Positions 50,181 through 59,339 of a DNA stretch of 64,000 nucleotides are shown in pieces. A program made the position numbers and the translations under genes. The notes below the pieces were generated by a model. The model was not told the DNA's origin, searched no databases, and was given only the letters and a program-made list of their open reading frames with translations. The DNA comes from Asticcacaulis currens (lineage in GTDB: Bacteria; Pseudomonadota; Alphaproteobacteria; Caulobacterales; Caulobacteraceae), in contig NZ_JAQQKW010000007.1 in NCBI RefSeq assembly GCF_028550395.1, positions 62,001-126,000 of the forward strand, given 5' to 3'. The stretch's first letter is position 1. Every line of letters begins with the position of its first letter.

Positions 50181-52562
50181 TTAGCGCCGCTTGCCCTTCT
50201 TGGTCTTCGATTTTTCGGTAATGCCCTTCTGGCGCGCTTTGCCCGTTTTGGGGCTACCCTTCGGCCCGCCCGGTCCTTTGCGGCGCAGCGCCGTATCGAC
50301 TCGCGAGCGCACGCCCAGACGCGGGCGCGGGGCGTTGGGATCGGGGGCTTCGGGCTCGGACAGGGCCTTGAAGACCAGCCCGCCGGTCATCGGCATGGCC
50401 TCCAGCAACTGCACCTCGATCTTGCGCCCCAGCGTCCAGCGGCGGTGATGGCGCTCCCCCACCAGCGCGTGGGCCGTGTCATCGTGGATATAGTAGTCAT
50501 CCACGAAGGACGAGGCGGGGATGATGCCGTCGGCCCCCGTTTCGGTCAGCTTGACGAACAGGCCAAAGCGCGTGACGCCGACGATGCGGCCTTCAAACGT
50601 CGCCCCCACCTTGTCCTCAAGGAAGGCCGCCACATAGCGCTCTATGGCCTCGCGTTCGGCCTGCATCGAGCGCCGCTCGGTGGCGGTGATGTGCTCGGCC
50701 GTATCGGCCATGGTCTTGACCTCATAGTCGGTCAGACCGTCGTCCCCCAGCTTGAGCGCGCGGATCAGCGCGCGGTGCACGATCAGGTCGGCATAGCGGC
50801 GGATCGGTGAGGTGAAGTGGGCATAGCGGTCGAGATTGAGGCCGAAGTGGCCGAAATTCTCGGCGCTGTAATGGGCCTGCATCTGGGTGCGCAAAACCAC
50901 CTCATTGATGACTTCGGCGTGCGGCCCGTCCTTCTGGCTGTTGAGCAACTGATTGAAGCGCTCGGTGCGCGGCGGCTCGCCCTTGTTCCACGGCAGGCCG
51001 ATCGTGGCCAGAAAATCGGCCAGATTGCCGACCTTTTCGAGGCTGGGCTGTTCGTGCACGCGGTAGATCAGCGGCGTTCTGTGCTTTTCCAGCGTCTCGG
51101 CGGCGCAGACATTGGCCTGAATCATCATCTCTTCGATGAGCTGGTGTGCCTCAAGGCTGACGCGGGCGGTGATGGCCACGACATTACCCTCGGAATCGAG
51201 CTGCACCTTGCGCTCAGGCGAGTTGATGGCCAGCGGTTGACGCTCGCGCCGGCCGCGGCCCAGACAGGCGTGCGCGGCCCACAGGGGCTTCAGGAGCGTG
51301 TCGAGCAGGGGCTGCGTCTTGTCGTCGGGCGTGCCGTCGATGGCCGCCTGCGCCTGCTCATAGGAGAGCTTGGCGGCAGAGCGCATCAGGCCGCGCACGA
51401 ACTGATGGCCGATCTTCTTGCCCTCGGCATTGAAGACCATGCGCACGGCCAGGGTCGCGCGGTTTTCGCCTTCCTGAAGCGAGCACAGGCCCGACGACAG
51501 CACGTGCGGCAGCATGGGCTCCACGCGGTCCGGGAAGTAGGTCGAATTGCCCTTTTCGCGGGCGTCGCGATCCAGCGACGAGCCCGATTTGACGTAGTGG
51601 GCCACGTCGGCAATGGCCACCCACACGACGTAGCCGCCGGGATTGCTGGCGTCATCATCGGCATGGGCATAGACGGCGTCGTCGTGGTCGCGGGCGTCCT
51701 GCGGGTCAATGGTGATCAGGGGCAGGTGGCGCAGGTCCTCGCGCCCTTTGAGGTCCGGAGCCTGCGCGGCCTCGGCCTCGGCTTCGGTCGATGAGTCAAA
51801 GCCGACCTTCAGCCCGTGGGCGTGGATGGCCATGATCGAGGCGATGCGCGGGGAGTCTTCCTTGCCGATCACCTCAATGAGTTTGGCGGGCTTGGGGCCA
51901 TAGCGGTGGTTACCGCCCTGCGGCGCGGCGATCACCACATCACCGTCTTCGAGGGCGTCGATGGCCCCGGCGACGAGGGTGTAGCTGTCCTTCGACTTGC
52001 GATCGACGCTTTCGAGGCGGATGTCGCGCGGGCCCTTGCGCGCCTTACCGATACGCACGACGCCGACCAGCTTGGGCGCGCCCTGATCCAGCACCTTGAC
52101 GAGGTGGGCGATCCACTCCTCAGAGGTCTGCTCAAAGCGCACATAGATGCGGTCGCCGACGGCCGGCGGCGTCTGGGCGATGGCTTTTTTCAGCGGGGCG
52201 AGGCGGGCCAGAGGCGGCTTGTGCTTCAGCTTGGGATCGTCCGACTTTCCAGTTCTTTGGCCCCACTTGACCCACAGATCGCCGTCTATGTCGCGCTCGA
52301 CAACTTCGGCGACGCCGGTTTCGGGCAGGGCACCGACGGCCCCGAACGACTTGCGCCCGCTCTTGTTCAGCTTGCCGGAGTCGGCCAGTTGCTTGAGCCT
52401 TTGGCGCAGGGCACGACGGTCTTCGCCCTTGAGGCCGAACTGCCTGGCCAGGGCGCCGACATCCAGCTCACGGGCGGACTTCAGGACTTCGAGGAGGGTG
52501 TCGTCATCCGGCAGGCCGTCAGGCTTTTTTTGTGCTGGGCGGGGCGTAGAAGGTGTTTTCAT
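50181..52562 (-). CDS. rnr: Ribonuclease R
   Basis: 793 aa from ATG 52562 (the frame opens at 52721 only through repeat A6). An N-terminal helical domain, cold-shock-like parts, the RNB domain with PLITIDPQDARDHDDAVYA (metal-binding Asp cluster), VWVAIADVAHYV and the active-site FTSPIRRYADLIVHRAL, an S1 domain (FEGRIVGVTRFGLFVKL), and a Lys/Arg-rich tail. It degrades structured RNA from the 3' end. The basic tail helps ribosome or RNA binding in relatives. Conserved neighbour of topA, but the intervening gap holds repeats and a gene relic. Confidence 0.96.
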   Translation of the reverse strand: MKTPSTPRPAQKKPDGLPDDDTLLEVLKSARELDVGALARQFGLKGEDRRALRQRLKQLADSGKLNKSGRKSFGAVGALPETGVAEVVERDIDGDLWVKWGQRTGKSDDPKLKHKPPLARLAPLKKAIAQTPPAVGDRIYVRFEQTSEEWIAHLVKVLDQGAPKLVGVVRIGKARKGPRDIRLESVDRKSKDSYTLVAGAIDALEDGDVVIAAPQGGNHRYGPKPAKLIEVIGKEDSPRIASIMAIHAHGLKVGFDSSTEAEAEAAQAPDLKGREDLRHLPLITIDPQDARDHDDAVYAHADDDASNPGGYVVWVAIADVAHYVKSGSSLDRDAREKGNSTYFPDRVEPMLPHVLSSGLCSLQEGENRATLAVRMVFNAEGKKIGHQFVRGLMRSAAKLSYEQAQAAIDGTPDDKTQPLLDTLLKPLWAAHACLGRGRRERQPLAINSPERKVQLDSEGNVVAITARVSLEAHQLIEEMMIQANVCAAETLEKHRTPLIYRVHEQPSLEKVGNLADFLATIGLPWNKGEPPRTERFNQLLNSQKDGPHAEVINEVVLRTQMQAHYSAENFGHFGLNLDRYAHFTSPIRRYADLIVHRALIRALKLGDDGLTDYEVKTMADTAEHITATERRSMQAEREAIERYVAAFLEDKVGATFEGRIVGVTRFGLFVKLTETGADGIIPASSFVDDYYIHDDTAHALVGERHHRRWTLGRKIEVQLLEAMPMTGGLVFKALSEPEAPDPNAPRPRLGVRSRVDTALRRKGPGGPKGSPKTGKARQKGITEKSKTKKGKRR

Positions 52563-52619
52563 GAGTCGCACTGTAAAGGGTTTGGCGACGCGAGGCGATG
52601 TTTTCTTATGGCCGCCCTT

Positions 52620-52832
52620 CTCCTCCCTGTGCCGAAGGCATGGGGAGGTGCTGAGCGTAGCGAAGCGGAGGGGAGATGGCTCAGGTCTTTCCCAAACGCT
52701 CAATGGCCAATTGTGACGCATCTTTGAGGTTTAAAGGTAGCGGAGCGGTGTGTACACTGATGGAGTCATCCCCCTCCGTCGGCTCATTTCAGTCGCCGCC
52801 ACCTCCCCATCGCTGCGCGACAGGGAGGGGAG
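52620..52832. repeat. GGGAGG-type repeat, copy A6
   Basis: CTCCTCCCTGTGCCGAAGGC, ATGGGGAGGTGCTGAGCGTA and GCGGAGGGGAGATGGCTC on the left; GGAGTCATCCCCCTCCGTCG and CACCTCCCCATCGCTGCGCG on the right. Between them are a gene remnant and unrelated sequence. The left part is repeated almost exactly in A7. Confidence 0.78.
52681..52711 (-). pseudogene. Remnant of a gene 3' end, copy 1
   Basis: Read on the minus strand it gives LAIERLGKT and a stop. The same words, LAIERLGKA and stop, occur 220 bases further on at 52904. This copy retains only about ten codons and lies within repeat A6. Confidence 0.5.
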
Positions 52833-52847
52833 GGGCTGTCATGTCTA

Positions 52848-53043
52848 CTCCCTGTGCCGAAGGCATGGGGAGGTGCTGAGCGTAGCGAAGCGGAGGGGAC
52901 GACTCAGGCCTTGCCCAAACGCTCGATGGCCAGTCGGTACACGTCTTCGGCCACCTCATCCGCATCGGCCATTAGTTCGAAAGCGGGCGCTGCGCTTCGC
53001 TGGCGGTCCCCCTCCCCATCGCTACGCGACAGGGAGGAGAGGG
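52848..53043. repeat. GGGAGG-type repeat, copy A7
   Basis: Left part identical in plan to A6 (CTCCCTGTGCCGAAGGCATG and onward), right part GGTCCCCCTCCCCATCGCTA then CGCGACAGGGAGGAGAGG. A partial third unit (CTGCCTGCGGCACACGGAGG) runs to 53090, almost to the topA stop codon. Confidence 0.78.
52904..52987 (-). pseudogene. Remnant of a gene 3' end, copy 2
   Basis: On the minus strand the frame reads FELMADADEVAEDV, then YRLAIERLGKA and stop (TGA at 52904-52906). Upstream of the Phe it runs into repeat sequence, so only the last 25 or so codons look protein-like. It may be the true end of a small gene that was cut by repeat A7, or a conserved part of a repeat unit. It does not match rnr or topA. 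Confidence 0.5.
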
Positions 53044-53092
53044 ACTGTCCTGTCTCCTTCCCCTGCCTGCGGCACACGGAGGAGAGGGGGGG

Positions 53093-55714
53093 TTAAGCCT
53101 CGGCCTTGGCTTTTTTTGCCGGGGCTTTCTTGGCTGTCGTTGCCTTCTTCGCCGCTGGTTTCTTAGCCGCTGCTGCCTTCTTGGCCGGAGCTTTTTTGGC
53201 CGCTGTCTTTTTCACGCCGCCCTTGGCCTCAATGAGCGCCAGTGCCTGTTCCAGCGTCACGTCTTCGGGCGCGGTGTCCTTGGGGATGGTGGCGTTGACC
53301 TTGCCGCACTTGACATAGGGGCCATAACGACCGGCCATGACCTGAATTGCGTCGCCCGATTCCGGGTGCGCCCCCAACTCTTTCAACGGCGCCACCGATG
53401 AGGCCTTGCCCTTGGCATTGGCGCGCTTTTCGGCCAGCAGCACGACGGCACGGTTGAGGCCCACTTCGAAAATGTCGTCGAAGCTCGGCAGGTTGGCATA
53501 GGTCTTTTCGTGCTCGATAAACGGCCCGAAACGGCCCAGCGCCGCGGTGATCGGCTTGCCGTCTTCCGGGTGGTCGCCGACTTTTCGCGGCAGCGACAAC
53601 AGCTTCAGCGCGCGGTCGAGGTCAATCGACGCCGGTGGCCAGGCCTTGGGCAAAGACGAGCGCTTGGGCTTGTCGTCCTTGGATTCCGCCTCGCCAAGCT
53701 GCACATAGGGGCCGAAACGTCCGATTTTGAGCGACACCACCTTGCCGGTCTCCGGATCGCTGCCCAGTTCGCGGTCACCGGAGGCGGCAGCCTCTTCGGA
53801 AGCGTTTTCCGGGTTGCCGACGGGGCGGGTATATTTGCATTCCGGGTAGTTGGAACAGCCGACAAAGGCCCCGAAGCGCGAGGTCTTCAGGCTCAGTTGA
53901 CCCGTGCCGCAGGTCGGGCAGGCGCGCGGGTTGGAGCCGTCGCCCTTGTCCGGGAAGATGTGCGGCCCCAGCGCGTCATTGAGGCGATCCAGCACTTCGG
54001 AGACGCGGAATTCGCTGATTTCCCCGGCCTTGGCGTGGAAATCCTGCCAGAATTCGCGCAGCAGCGCCTTCCAGTTCAGATCGCCCGCCGAAACGAGGTC
54101 GAGCTTTTCTTCGAGGTCGGCGGTGAAATCGTACTGCACGTAGCGCGAGAAGAACTGATCGAGGAAGGCGGTGACCAGACGGCCCTTGTCTTCCGGTATA
54201 AAGCGGTTCTTGTCCATGCGCACGTAGTCGCGGTCGCGCAGAACGCTGAGGATCGAGGCGTAGGTCGAGGGGCGACCAATGCCCAGCTCTTCCATGCGCT
54301 TGACCAGCGAGGCTTCGGAATAGCGCGGCGGTGGCTCGGTGAAGTGCTGCGCCGGCTTGATGTCGTGCACATCGACCAGCGTGCCGGTGCGCAGTTGCGG
54401 CAGGCGGCCACCATCCTCGTCCGTCTCGTCGTCCTTGCCCTCTTCGTAGAGCGCCAGATAGCCGTCGAAGGTGATGACCTGACCCGTGGCGCGCAGACCG
54501 ATCGACTTGTCCTGATTGAGGAGGTCAATGGTGGTCTTTTCAACGCGGGCGGCCTCCATCTGGGCCGCCATGGTGCGCTTCCAGATCAGTTCGTACAGGC
54601 GCGCCTGATCGCCTTCGAGGCGCAGGGTCTCGGGGCGGCGGAAGATGGAGGTCGGGCGGATGGCTTCGTGGGCCTCCTGTGCGTTCTTGGCCTTCACCTT
54701 GTAGAGGCGCGGTTCGGACGGCACATAGGCGCTGCCGAAGCGCTCGCCCACGGCCTTGCGAATCTCACCGATGGCCGCCGGGTCGATAAACACGCCGTCG
54801 GTCCGCATATAGGTGATCAGGCCGGTCGTTTCGCCGCCAATATCGACGCCTTCATAGAGCTTCTGGGCCGTCTGCATGGTGCGCTGCGCGGAGAAACCCA
54901 ATTTACGCGCCGCTTCCTGTTGCAGGGTCGAGGTGGTGAAGGGCGGGGGCGGGGTGCGCTTGCCCGGCTTCTGTTCGACCGATTCGACGGCGAATTTCGA
55001 CAGCGAGATGGCCTTGCGCGCGGCTTCTGCCTTTTCGGCGTCGTTAAGGTCGAACTTGGCGAGCTTCTTGCCGTTCAGAACGTTCAGACGCGCCGTGAAG
55101 GGCGGCGAATTGGCCGACACCTCGGCATCGACGGTCCAGTATTCTTCGGACTTGAACTTTTCGATCTCCAGCTCGCGATCAACGATGATCTTGAGCGCCA
55201 CCGACTGCACACGACCGGCCGAACGCGCGCCGGGCAGCTTGCGCCACAGAACCGGCGACAGGGTAAAGCCCACGAGGTAATCGAGTGCGCGGCGCGCCAG
55301 ATAGGCCTCGACCAGCTCCATGTCGATCTGACGCGGGGCGGCCATGGCCTCCTGAACCGAAGCCTTGGTGATGGCGTTGAAGGTGACGCGCTCGACGACC
55401 TTTTCCTTCAACACCTTCTTTTTATTAAGCACTTCCAGAACGTGCCAGGAAATGGCCTCGCCTTCGCGGTCCGGGTCGGTGGCCAGAATGACGCGGTCCG
55501 ACTTCTTCGCGGCATCGGCGATGTCGCTCAGGCGCTTTGAGGCCTTGGCGTCCACCTCCCAGCTCATGGCGAAGTCTTCGTCCGGTTTGACCGAGCCGTC
55601 TTTCGAGGGCAGGTCGCGCACATGGCCGTAGGAGGCCAGCACGGTGTAGTCCTTACCCAAGTATTTGTTGATGGTTTTGGCCTTGGCCGGGCTTTCGACG
55701 ATGACGAGGTTCAT
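53093..55714 (-). CDS. topA: DNA topoisomerase I
   Basis: 873 aa from ATG 55714 (MNLVIVESPAKAKTINKYLG). Type IA enzyme that relaxes negative supercoils. Toprim domain with ILATDPDREGEAISWH, active site GLITYMRTDG with the catalytic Tyr, and a zinc-ribbon-type CPTCGTGQLSLKTSRFG with CSNYPEC, followed by topoisomerase C-terminal repeats (RFGPYVQLG, RFGPFIEHE, RYGPYVKCG). The C-terminus is a Lys/Ala-rich histone-like tail with KKAPAKK repeats. The longer frame to 55837 has no match. Follows dprA in the conserved order. Confidence 0.97.
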   Translation of the reverse strand: MNLVIVESPAKAKTINKYLGKDYTVLASYGHVRDLPSKDGSVKPDEDFAMSWEVDAKASKRLSDIADAAKKSDRVILATDPDREGEAISWHVLEVLNKKKVLKEKVVERVTFNAITKASVQEAMAAPRQIDMELVEAYLARRALDYLVGFTLSPVLWRKLPGARSAGRVQSVALKIIVDRELEIEKFKSEEYWTVDAEVSANSPPFTARLNVLNGKKLAKFDLNDAEKAEAARKAISLSKFAVESVEQKPGKRTPPPPFTTSTLQQEAARKLGFSAQRTMQTAQKLYEGVDIGGETTGLITYMRTDGVFIDPAAIGEIRKAVGERFGSAYVPSEPRLYKVKAKNAQEAHEAIRPTSIFRRPETLRLEGDQARLYELIWKRTMAAQMEAARVEKTTIDLLNQDKSIGLRATGQVITFDGYLALYEEGKDDETDEDGGRLPQLRTGTLVDVHDIKPAQHFTEPPPRYSEASLVKRMEELGIGRPSTYASILSVLRDRDYVRMDKNRFIPEDKGRLVTAFLDQFFSRYVQYDFTADLEEKLDLVSAGDLNWKALLREFWQDFHAKAGEISEFRVSEVLDRLNDALGPHIFPDKGDGSNPRACPTCGTGQLSLKTSRFGAFVGCSNYPECKYTRPVGNPENASEEAAASGDRELGSDPETGKVVSLKIGRFGPYVQLGEAESKDDKPKRSSLPKAWPPASIDLDRALKLLSLPRKVGDHPEDGKPITAALGRFGPFIEHEKTYANLPSFDDIFEVGLNRAVVLLAEKRANAKGKASSVAPLKELGAHPESGDAIQVMAGRYGPYVKCGKVNATIPKDTAPEDVTLEQALALIEAKGGVKKTAAKKAPAKKAAAAKKPAAKKATTAKKAPAKKAKAEA

Positions 55715-55909
55715 GAGGTCTTTAATAGGAGGAAAACGGACAATAGCAATAAGCGGTCGCTTAAAATTCCCGCCAACATGGGCTTGTGCGGCCAGCGTGT
55801 CAACGCAGAGGCGAAATTCCATCCGGCGGCGGGTCATTTTGCCGGTCGCAACCTTAAGTTAAAAACGCCTATTATTCACACTTAAGATGAATAAACATCA
55901 AACACAGAT

Positions 55910-56101
55910 ATGTTCATGAGTGACACGCCTTCTCCCCTGCCGGAACCGACGGCCTATATTACCGATGACGAACAGCGGGCCGAGGTGATCCGCTATATCC
56001 GCGATATGACGAAGGAGTTGTCGGTGCTGGCCGAACGGGCGCAATGTCCGCCGCTGAGCGACTGCCTGCGCAAGGCCTATCAGAAGGCGAGTACGCTGTA
56101 G
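55910..56101 (+). CDS. Small conserved-looking soluble protein
   Basis: 63 aa (or 61 aa from ATG 55916). Helical, acidic, with AYITDDEQRAEVIRYIRDMT and KELSVLAERAQCPPLSDCL, two Cys near the middle. No signal or membrane part. Codon pattern is typical of the genome and it fits exactly between topA and the convergent dprA, whose stop is seven bases away. No clear ribosome site. Family not recognised; it looks like a real gene. Confidence 0.65.
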   Translation: MFMSDTPSPLPEPTAYITDDEQRAEVIRYIRDMTKELSVLAERAQCPPLSDCLRKAYQKASTL

Positions 56102-56107
56102 GGTCAC

Positions 56108-57253
56108 TTATCCGCGGATATACTGCCCGTCAGAGGTCGTGACGATCAGCCCGGCGATTTCCAGCTCCCCCAGGGCCGCCAGACCGACACGGGCCGGGGC
56201 CCCGCTGAGGCGCAACAGGTCTTCGCGCGGGGTGGGGACGGGACGGATCAGGCTCAGCAGGCGGTCACGCAGGGAGTCGATGGCCTCATCGAGGTCGGTA
56301 TCGTCAAACGCACTGACGGCGTGCAGCGGCACGGTGGGCGCAGGGCGCTCGAACAGGGTCATCTGGGCGTCAAGCGTGCGCAGGATGTCGTCCACGCCTT
56401 CGCACAGGGTGGCACCCTGACGGATCAGGTCATTGGTGCCGCGGCAGCGCGGATCAAGCGGCGAACCGGGCACGGCAAACACCTCGCGCCCCTGTTCGTT
56501 GGCCAGTCGCGCCGTGATCAGAGAGCCGGATTTCAGCTCGGCCTCTACCACAATCGTGCCGCGCGTCAGGCCGCTGATGACACGGTTGCGGCGCGGAAAG
56601 TCTCCGGCGCGGGCGCGATACCCCACCGGGCTTTCGGAGATCAGCACGCCATAGGTGCGGATAGCCTGATAAAGGTCGGCATTGTCGGGCGGATAGATGT
56701 CATCGACGCCACCGCCCAGCACCGCCGCCGTCCCGGTCTTGAGGCTGCCCGTATGGGCCTGCGTATCTATGCCGCGCGCCAGCCCGGAGACGACGAAAAA
56801 GCCCGCTTCGCCCAGCTCTCTGGCCAGGGCGTGCGCGATGCGCTGACCCGCCGCCGAGGCGTTGCGTGCGCCGACAATGGCGATGGCGCGGTCGGGCAGG
56901 GCGGTCTGTTCGCCCAGCATCCACAGGACGGGCGGCGCGGCTGCGATGTCGGCCAGCAGTTTGGGATAGGCTGTGTCCCCCAGCACGACCAGACGCGCCC
57001 CGGCAGCACGACCGCGCGCCATTTCCGCTTCGACGGCCTCAATCGGGGCGGGGACAATGCCGCCGCCGGCGCGTCTGGCGATCATAGGCAGGTTTTCGAC
57101 GGCCTTCACGGCGCTGCCGAAGCGCAGGATCAATTGGTGGAAATGCACCGGGCCGATACGGTTCGTGCGCGCCAGCCGTAACCGCGCAAAGCGTTCCGCG
57201 TCGCTGGTGCAGGCGGGAAAGCGTCCGAAAAAGTCCTCCCCCCCGTCGCTCAT
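56108..57253 (-). CDS. dprA: DNA-processing protein DprA
   Basis: 381 aa. A Rossmann-like DprA/Smf core: IAIVGARNASAAGQRIAHAL, FFVVSGLARGIDTQAHTGSL, AVLGGGVDDIYPPDN, SPVGYRARAGDFPRRNRVIS and GREVFAVPGSPLDPRCRGTN, with a C-terminal winged-helix-like end. DprA loads RecA on incoming single strands in transformation. A short helical N-terminal segment precedes the core. Only three bases separate it from plsY, so the two are probably one message. Confidence 0.95.
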   Translation of the reverse strand: MSDGGEDFFGRFPACTSDAERFARLRLARTNRIGPVHFHQLILRFGSAVKAVENLPMIARRAGGGIVPAPIEAVEAEMARGRAAGARLVVLGDTAYPKLLADIAAAPPVLWMLGEQTALPDRAIAIVGARNASAAGQRIAHALARELGEAGFFVVSGLARGIDTQAHTGSLKTGTAAVLGGGVDDIYPPDNADLYQAIRTYGVLISESPVGYRARAGDFPRRNRVISGLTRGTIVVEAELKSGSLITARLANEQGREVFAVPGSPLDPRCRGTNDLIRQGATLCEGVDDILRTLDAQMTLFERPAPTVPLHAVSAFDDTDLDEAIDSLRDRLLSLIRPVPTPREDLLRLSGAPARVGLAALGELEIAGLIVTTSDGQYIRG

Positions 57254-57256
57254 GGA

Positions 57257-57922
57257 TCAGGCGTCCGCGGCGGGTTCGGCGTCTTTCTTCTTGCCGATCT
57301 TCGGTTCCTCGCCCTTGAGCAGACGGCGGATATTGTCGCGGTGGCGCACATAGATCAGCACCGCCATGAACAGGGCCATGACGACGAAGGCGTGCGGCTG
57401 ATCGGTCAGGAGGCCCAGCGGGGCGATCAGGGCCGCGGCCACCAGCGCGCTCAAGGACGAAATACGGAAGATAAAGGCGGTCAGAAGCCACGTCCCGGCG
57501 GCCAGCAGCCCCATCGGCCAGGCGGCGGCAAACAGGGTGCCGAGGAAGGTCGCCACGCCCTTACCGCCCTTGAACTTCAGCCAGACGGGGAAGAGGTGGC
57601 CTAAAAACGCCGCCCCTCCGGCCAGCGCCATGCCGGTCTGACGGGTCGCCTGATCGACGCTGAGCAGCAGGACGAAGGCCAGACCGACCGCCATCGCGCC
57701 CTTGCCCGTATCGCCCAGAAAGGTGATCAGGGCCAGATCCTTACGGCCCGTTCTTAAGACATTGGTCGCGCCGATATTGCCCGAACCGATGCTGCGGATG
57801 TCGATACCGGCCAGCTTCGTCGTGACGACGCCGAAGGGGATCGACCCAAAGAGGTAGCCGCCGATCACGGCAAGGGCAAATATGGTCCAGTCAGGCAGAG
57901 GCATTACAGCGCTTTCACTCAT
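57257..57922 (-). CDS. plsY: Glycerol-3-phosphate acyltransferase
   Basis: 221 aa; six or seven membrane helices. The three PlsY motifs are visible: GSIPFGVVTTKLAGIDIRSIGSGNIGATN, given here as parts SIPFG and SGNIGATN, then FKGGKGVATFLG and VRHRDNIRRLLKGEEPK at the end. It uses acyl phosphate to acylate glycerol-3-phosphate, the first step of phospholipid synthesis. The start MSESAVM might be MPLPDW six codons later. Upstream (minus strand) is a triple hairpin and the dihydroorotase-like gene. Confidence 0.95.
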   Translation of the reverse strand: MSESAVMPLPDWTIFALAVIGGYLFGSIPFGVVTTKLAGIDIRSIGSGNIGATNVLRTGRKDLALITFLGDTGKGAMAVGLAFVLLLSVDQATRQTGMALAGGAAFLGHLFPVWLKFKGGKGVATFLGTLFAAAWPMGLLAAGTWLLTAFIFRISSLSALVAAALIAPLGLLTDQPHAFVVMALFMAVLIYVRHRDNIRRLLKGEEPKIGKKKDAEPAADA

Positions 57923-57924
57923 AC

Positions 57925-58044
57925 CAACGGCCGAAGATGCTGCCGCATCCGGCCGTTGAAGACTCGAGAATGTCTCCTATGTGTAAGCGACATGAGCCAT
58001 TCTCGAAAGGCATACCAGGTGTCATTTTCAATGACCCTTGGTAT
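57925..58044. repeat. Three consecutive hairpins between the pyrC-like gene and plsY
   Basis: Hairpin 1: CAACGGCCG with CGGCCGTTG (57925-57958). Hairpin 2: CGAGAATG with CATTCTCG (57965-58005). Hairpin 3: ATACCAGGTGTCATT with AATGACCCTTGGTAT (58011-58043, imperfect). The last lies right at the stop codon of the pyrC-like gene and may terminate or attenuate. It is not of family A, B or C. Confidence 0.65.
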
Positions 58045-59339
58045 CAGGCCTGATAGACGATTCGACCGTCCACCAGAGTCAACTCTACCTTGCCCTGTAA
58101 TGTGCGGTTTTCAAAGGGGGAGTTCTTCGATTTCGACAGGATGTCGCTTTCGCGAAGGGCGAAGGGCGCGTCGATATCGACCAAAATCAGATCGGCGGGC
58201 GCACCGGGCGTTAGCCGCCCGGCCTCAAGACCGATCAGTTGCGCCGGATTGATCGTCACGGTGCGCAGCAGGTCGATCAGCGGAATCTCCCGATCATGGT
58301 GCAGGCCGATCAGCGCCGCCAGCAGGGTTTGCAGGCCAATCGCGCCCGGTTCGGCCTCGGAGAAGGGGCGGCGCTTGTCTTCGGCGGGCAGGGGCGTGTG
58401 GTTCGACACCACCACGTCGATCAGGCCGTCGGCCAGCGCGTCCACCAGAGCGAGACGATCGTCTTCGGAACGCAGCGGCGGGTCGAGGCGGTAGAAGGTG
58501 CGGTAATCGCCGATGTCGATTTCATTGAACACCAGATGGTTGATCGAGGCCGAGGCATAGACATCGAGCCCCTTCGCCTTGGCCTGTGCGATGGCCTTGA
58601 TGGCCCCGGCGGTGGTGATCTGATCGACCAGCAGGCGCGCCCCGGTCAGCTCGACCAGAGCCAGATCGCGCTCCAGCGCGATGCGCTCCGCCAGTGCGGA
58701 CACACCCGACAGCCCCATGCGTGCCGCCATTTCACCAGAGGTGGCGACCGCCCCTTCCGATAGCCACGGCTCCTTGGGGCGGTGGGCGATCAGGGCGTTG
58801 AAGCCGTTGGCGTAAGAGAGGACGCGGGCCAGCACCTTGGAATTGATGATTGGACGTTCGACATCGGTGAAATAGACGGCCCCGGATTCACTCATCAGGC
58901 CGATTTCGGCCATCTGCTTGCCATTATGACCCTTGGTGGCCGCCCCGGCGGGATAGACGTGGACAAGTTCGATATCGCGGGCGCGGCGCAGGATGAAATC
59001 GACCATGGCCGGCTCGTCGATCACCGGGTCGGTGTCGGGCTGCACCACCATCGAGGTCACGCCCCCGGCGGCGGCGGCGCGGCTGGCGGATTTCAGCGTT
59101 TCCTTGGGCTCGGCCCCCGGTTCGCCGGTCTTGACGCGCAGGTCGATCAGGCCGGGGCAGACCACCTTGCCGTCGCAGTCGATAACCTTCATGTCGGCGG
59201 AGCCCGACGGCAGATGCGCCGTGTGCAGCACCTCGGCAATAACGCCTTCGGTGAGGATCAGGCTGCCGGGGCCGTCATAGTCGCTGGCCGGGTCGATCAG
59301 GCGGGCGTTCACAAGGGCTATGGCTTGGGATTGTTTCAT
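58044..59339 (-). CDS. Dihydroorotase homologue without metal ligands (PyrC'-type)
   Basis: 431 aa, full length for class I dihydroorotase, but catalytically suspect. Active enzymes have DxHxH after PGLI; here PGLIDLRVK gives Arg68 and Lys70 in place of the two His. The later DHxPH is SNHTPL, and the central His-x-His is DQITTAG-like. Such dead homologues (PyrC') in Pseudomonas act as structural partners of aspartate carbamoyltransferase. It overlaps pyrB by ATGA, which fits a complex. A working dihydroorotase must be elsewhere. Confidence 0.9.
   Translation of the reverse strand: MKQSQAIALVNARLIDPASDYDGPGSLILTEGVIAEVLHTAHLPSGSADMKVIDCDGKVVCPGLIDLRVKTGEPGAEPKETLKSASRAAAAGGVTSMVVQPDTDPVIDEPAMVDFILRRARDIELVHVYPAGAATKGHNGKQMAEIGLMSESGAVYFTDVERPIINSKVLARVLSYANGFNALIAHRPKEPWLSEGAVATSGEMAARMGLSGVSALAERIALERDLALVELTGARLLVDQITTAGAIKAIAQAKAKGLDVYASASINHLVFNEIDIGDYRTFYRLDPPLRSEDDRLALVDALADGLIDVVVSNHTPLPAEDKRRPFSEAEPGAIGLQTLLAALIGLHHDREIPLIDLLRTVTINPAQLIGLEAGRLTPGAPADLILVDIDAPFALRESDILSKSKNSPFENRTLQGKVELTLVDGRIVYQA

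Noticed and set aside
52620-53043. Possible CRISPR array because of repeated 20-30 base words
   Set aside because: Copies are palindromic units of unequal length with unequal interiors, no regular spacers and no cas genes.
53510-55540. Long open frame of 676 codons on the plus strand opposite topA
   Set aside because: It lies wholly on the complementary strand of topA, has no family resemblance, and such frames are expected in GC-rich genes.
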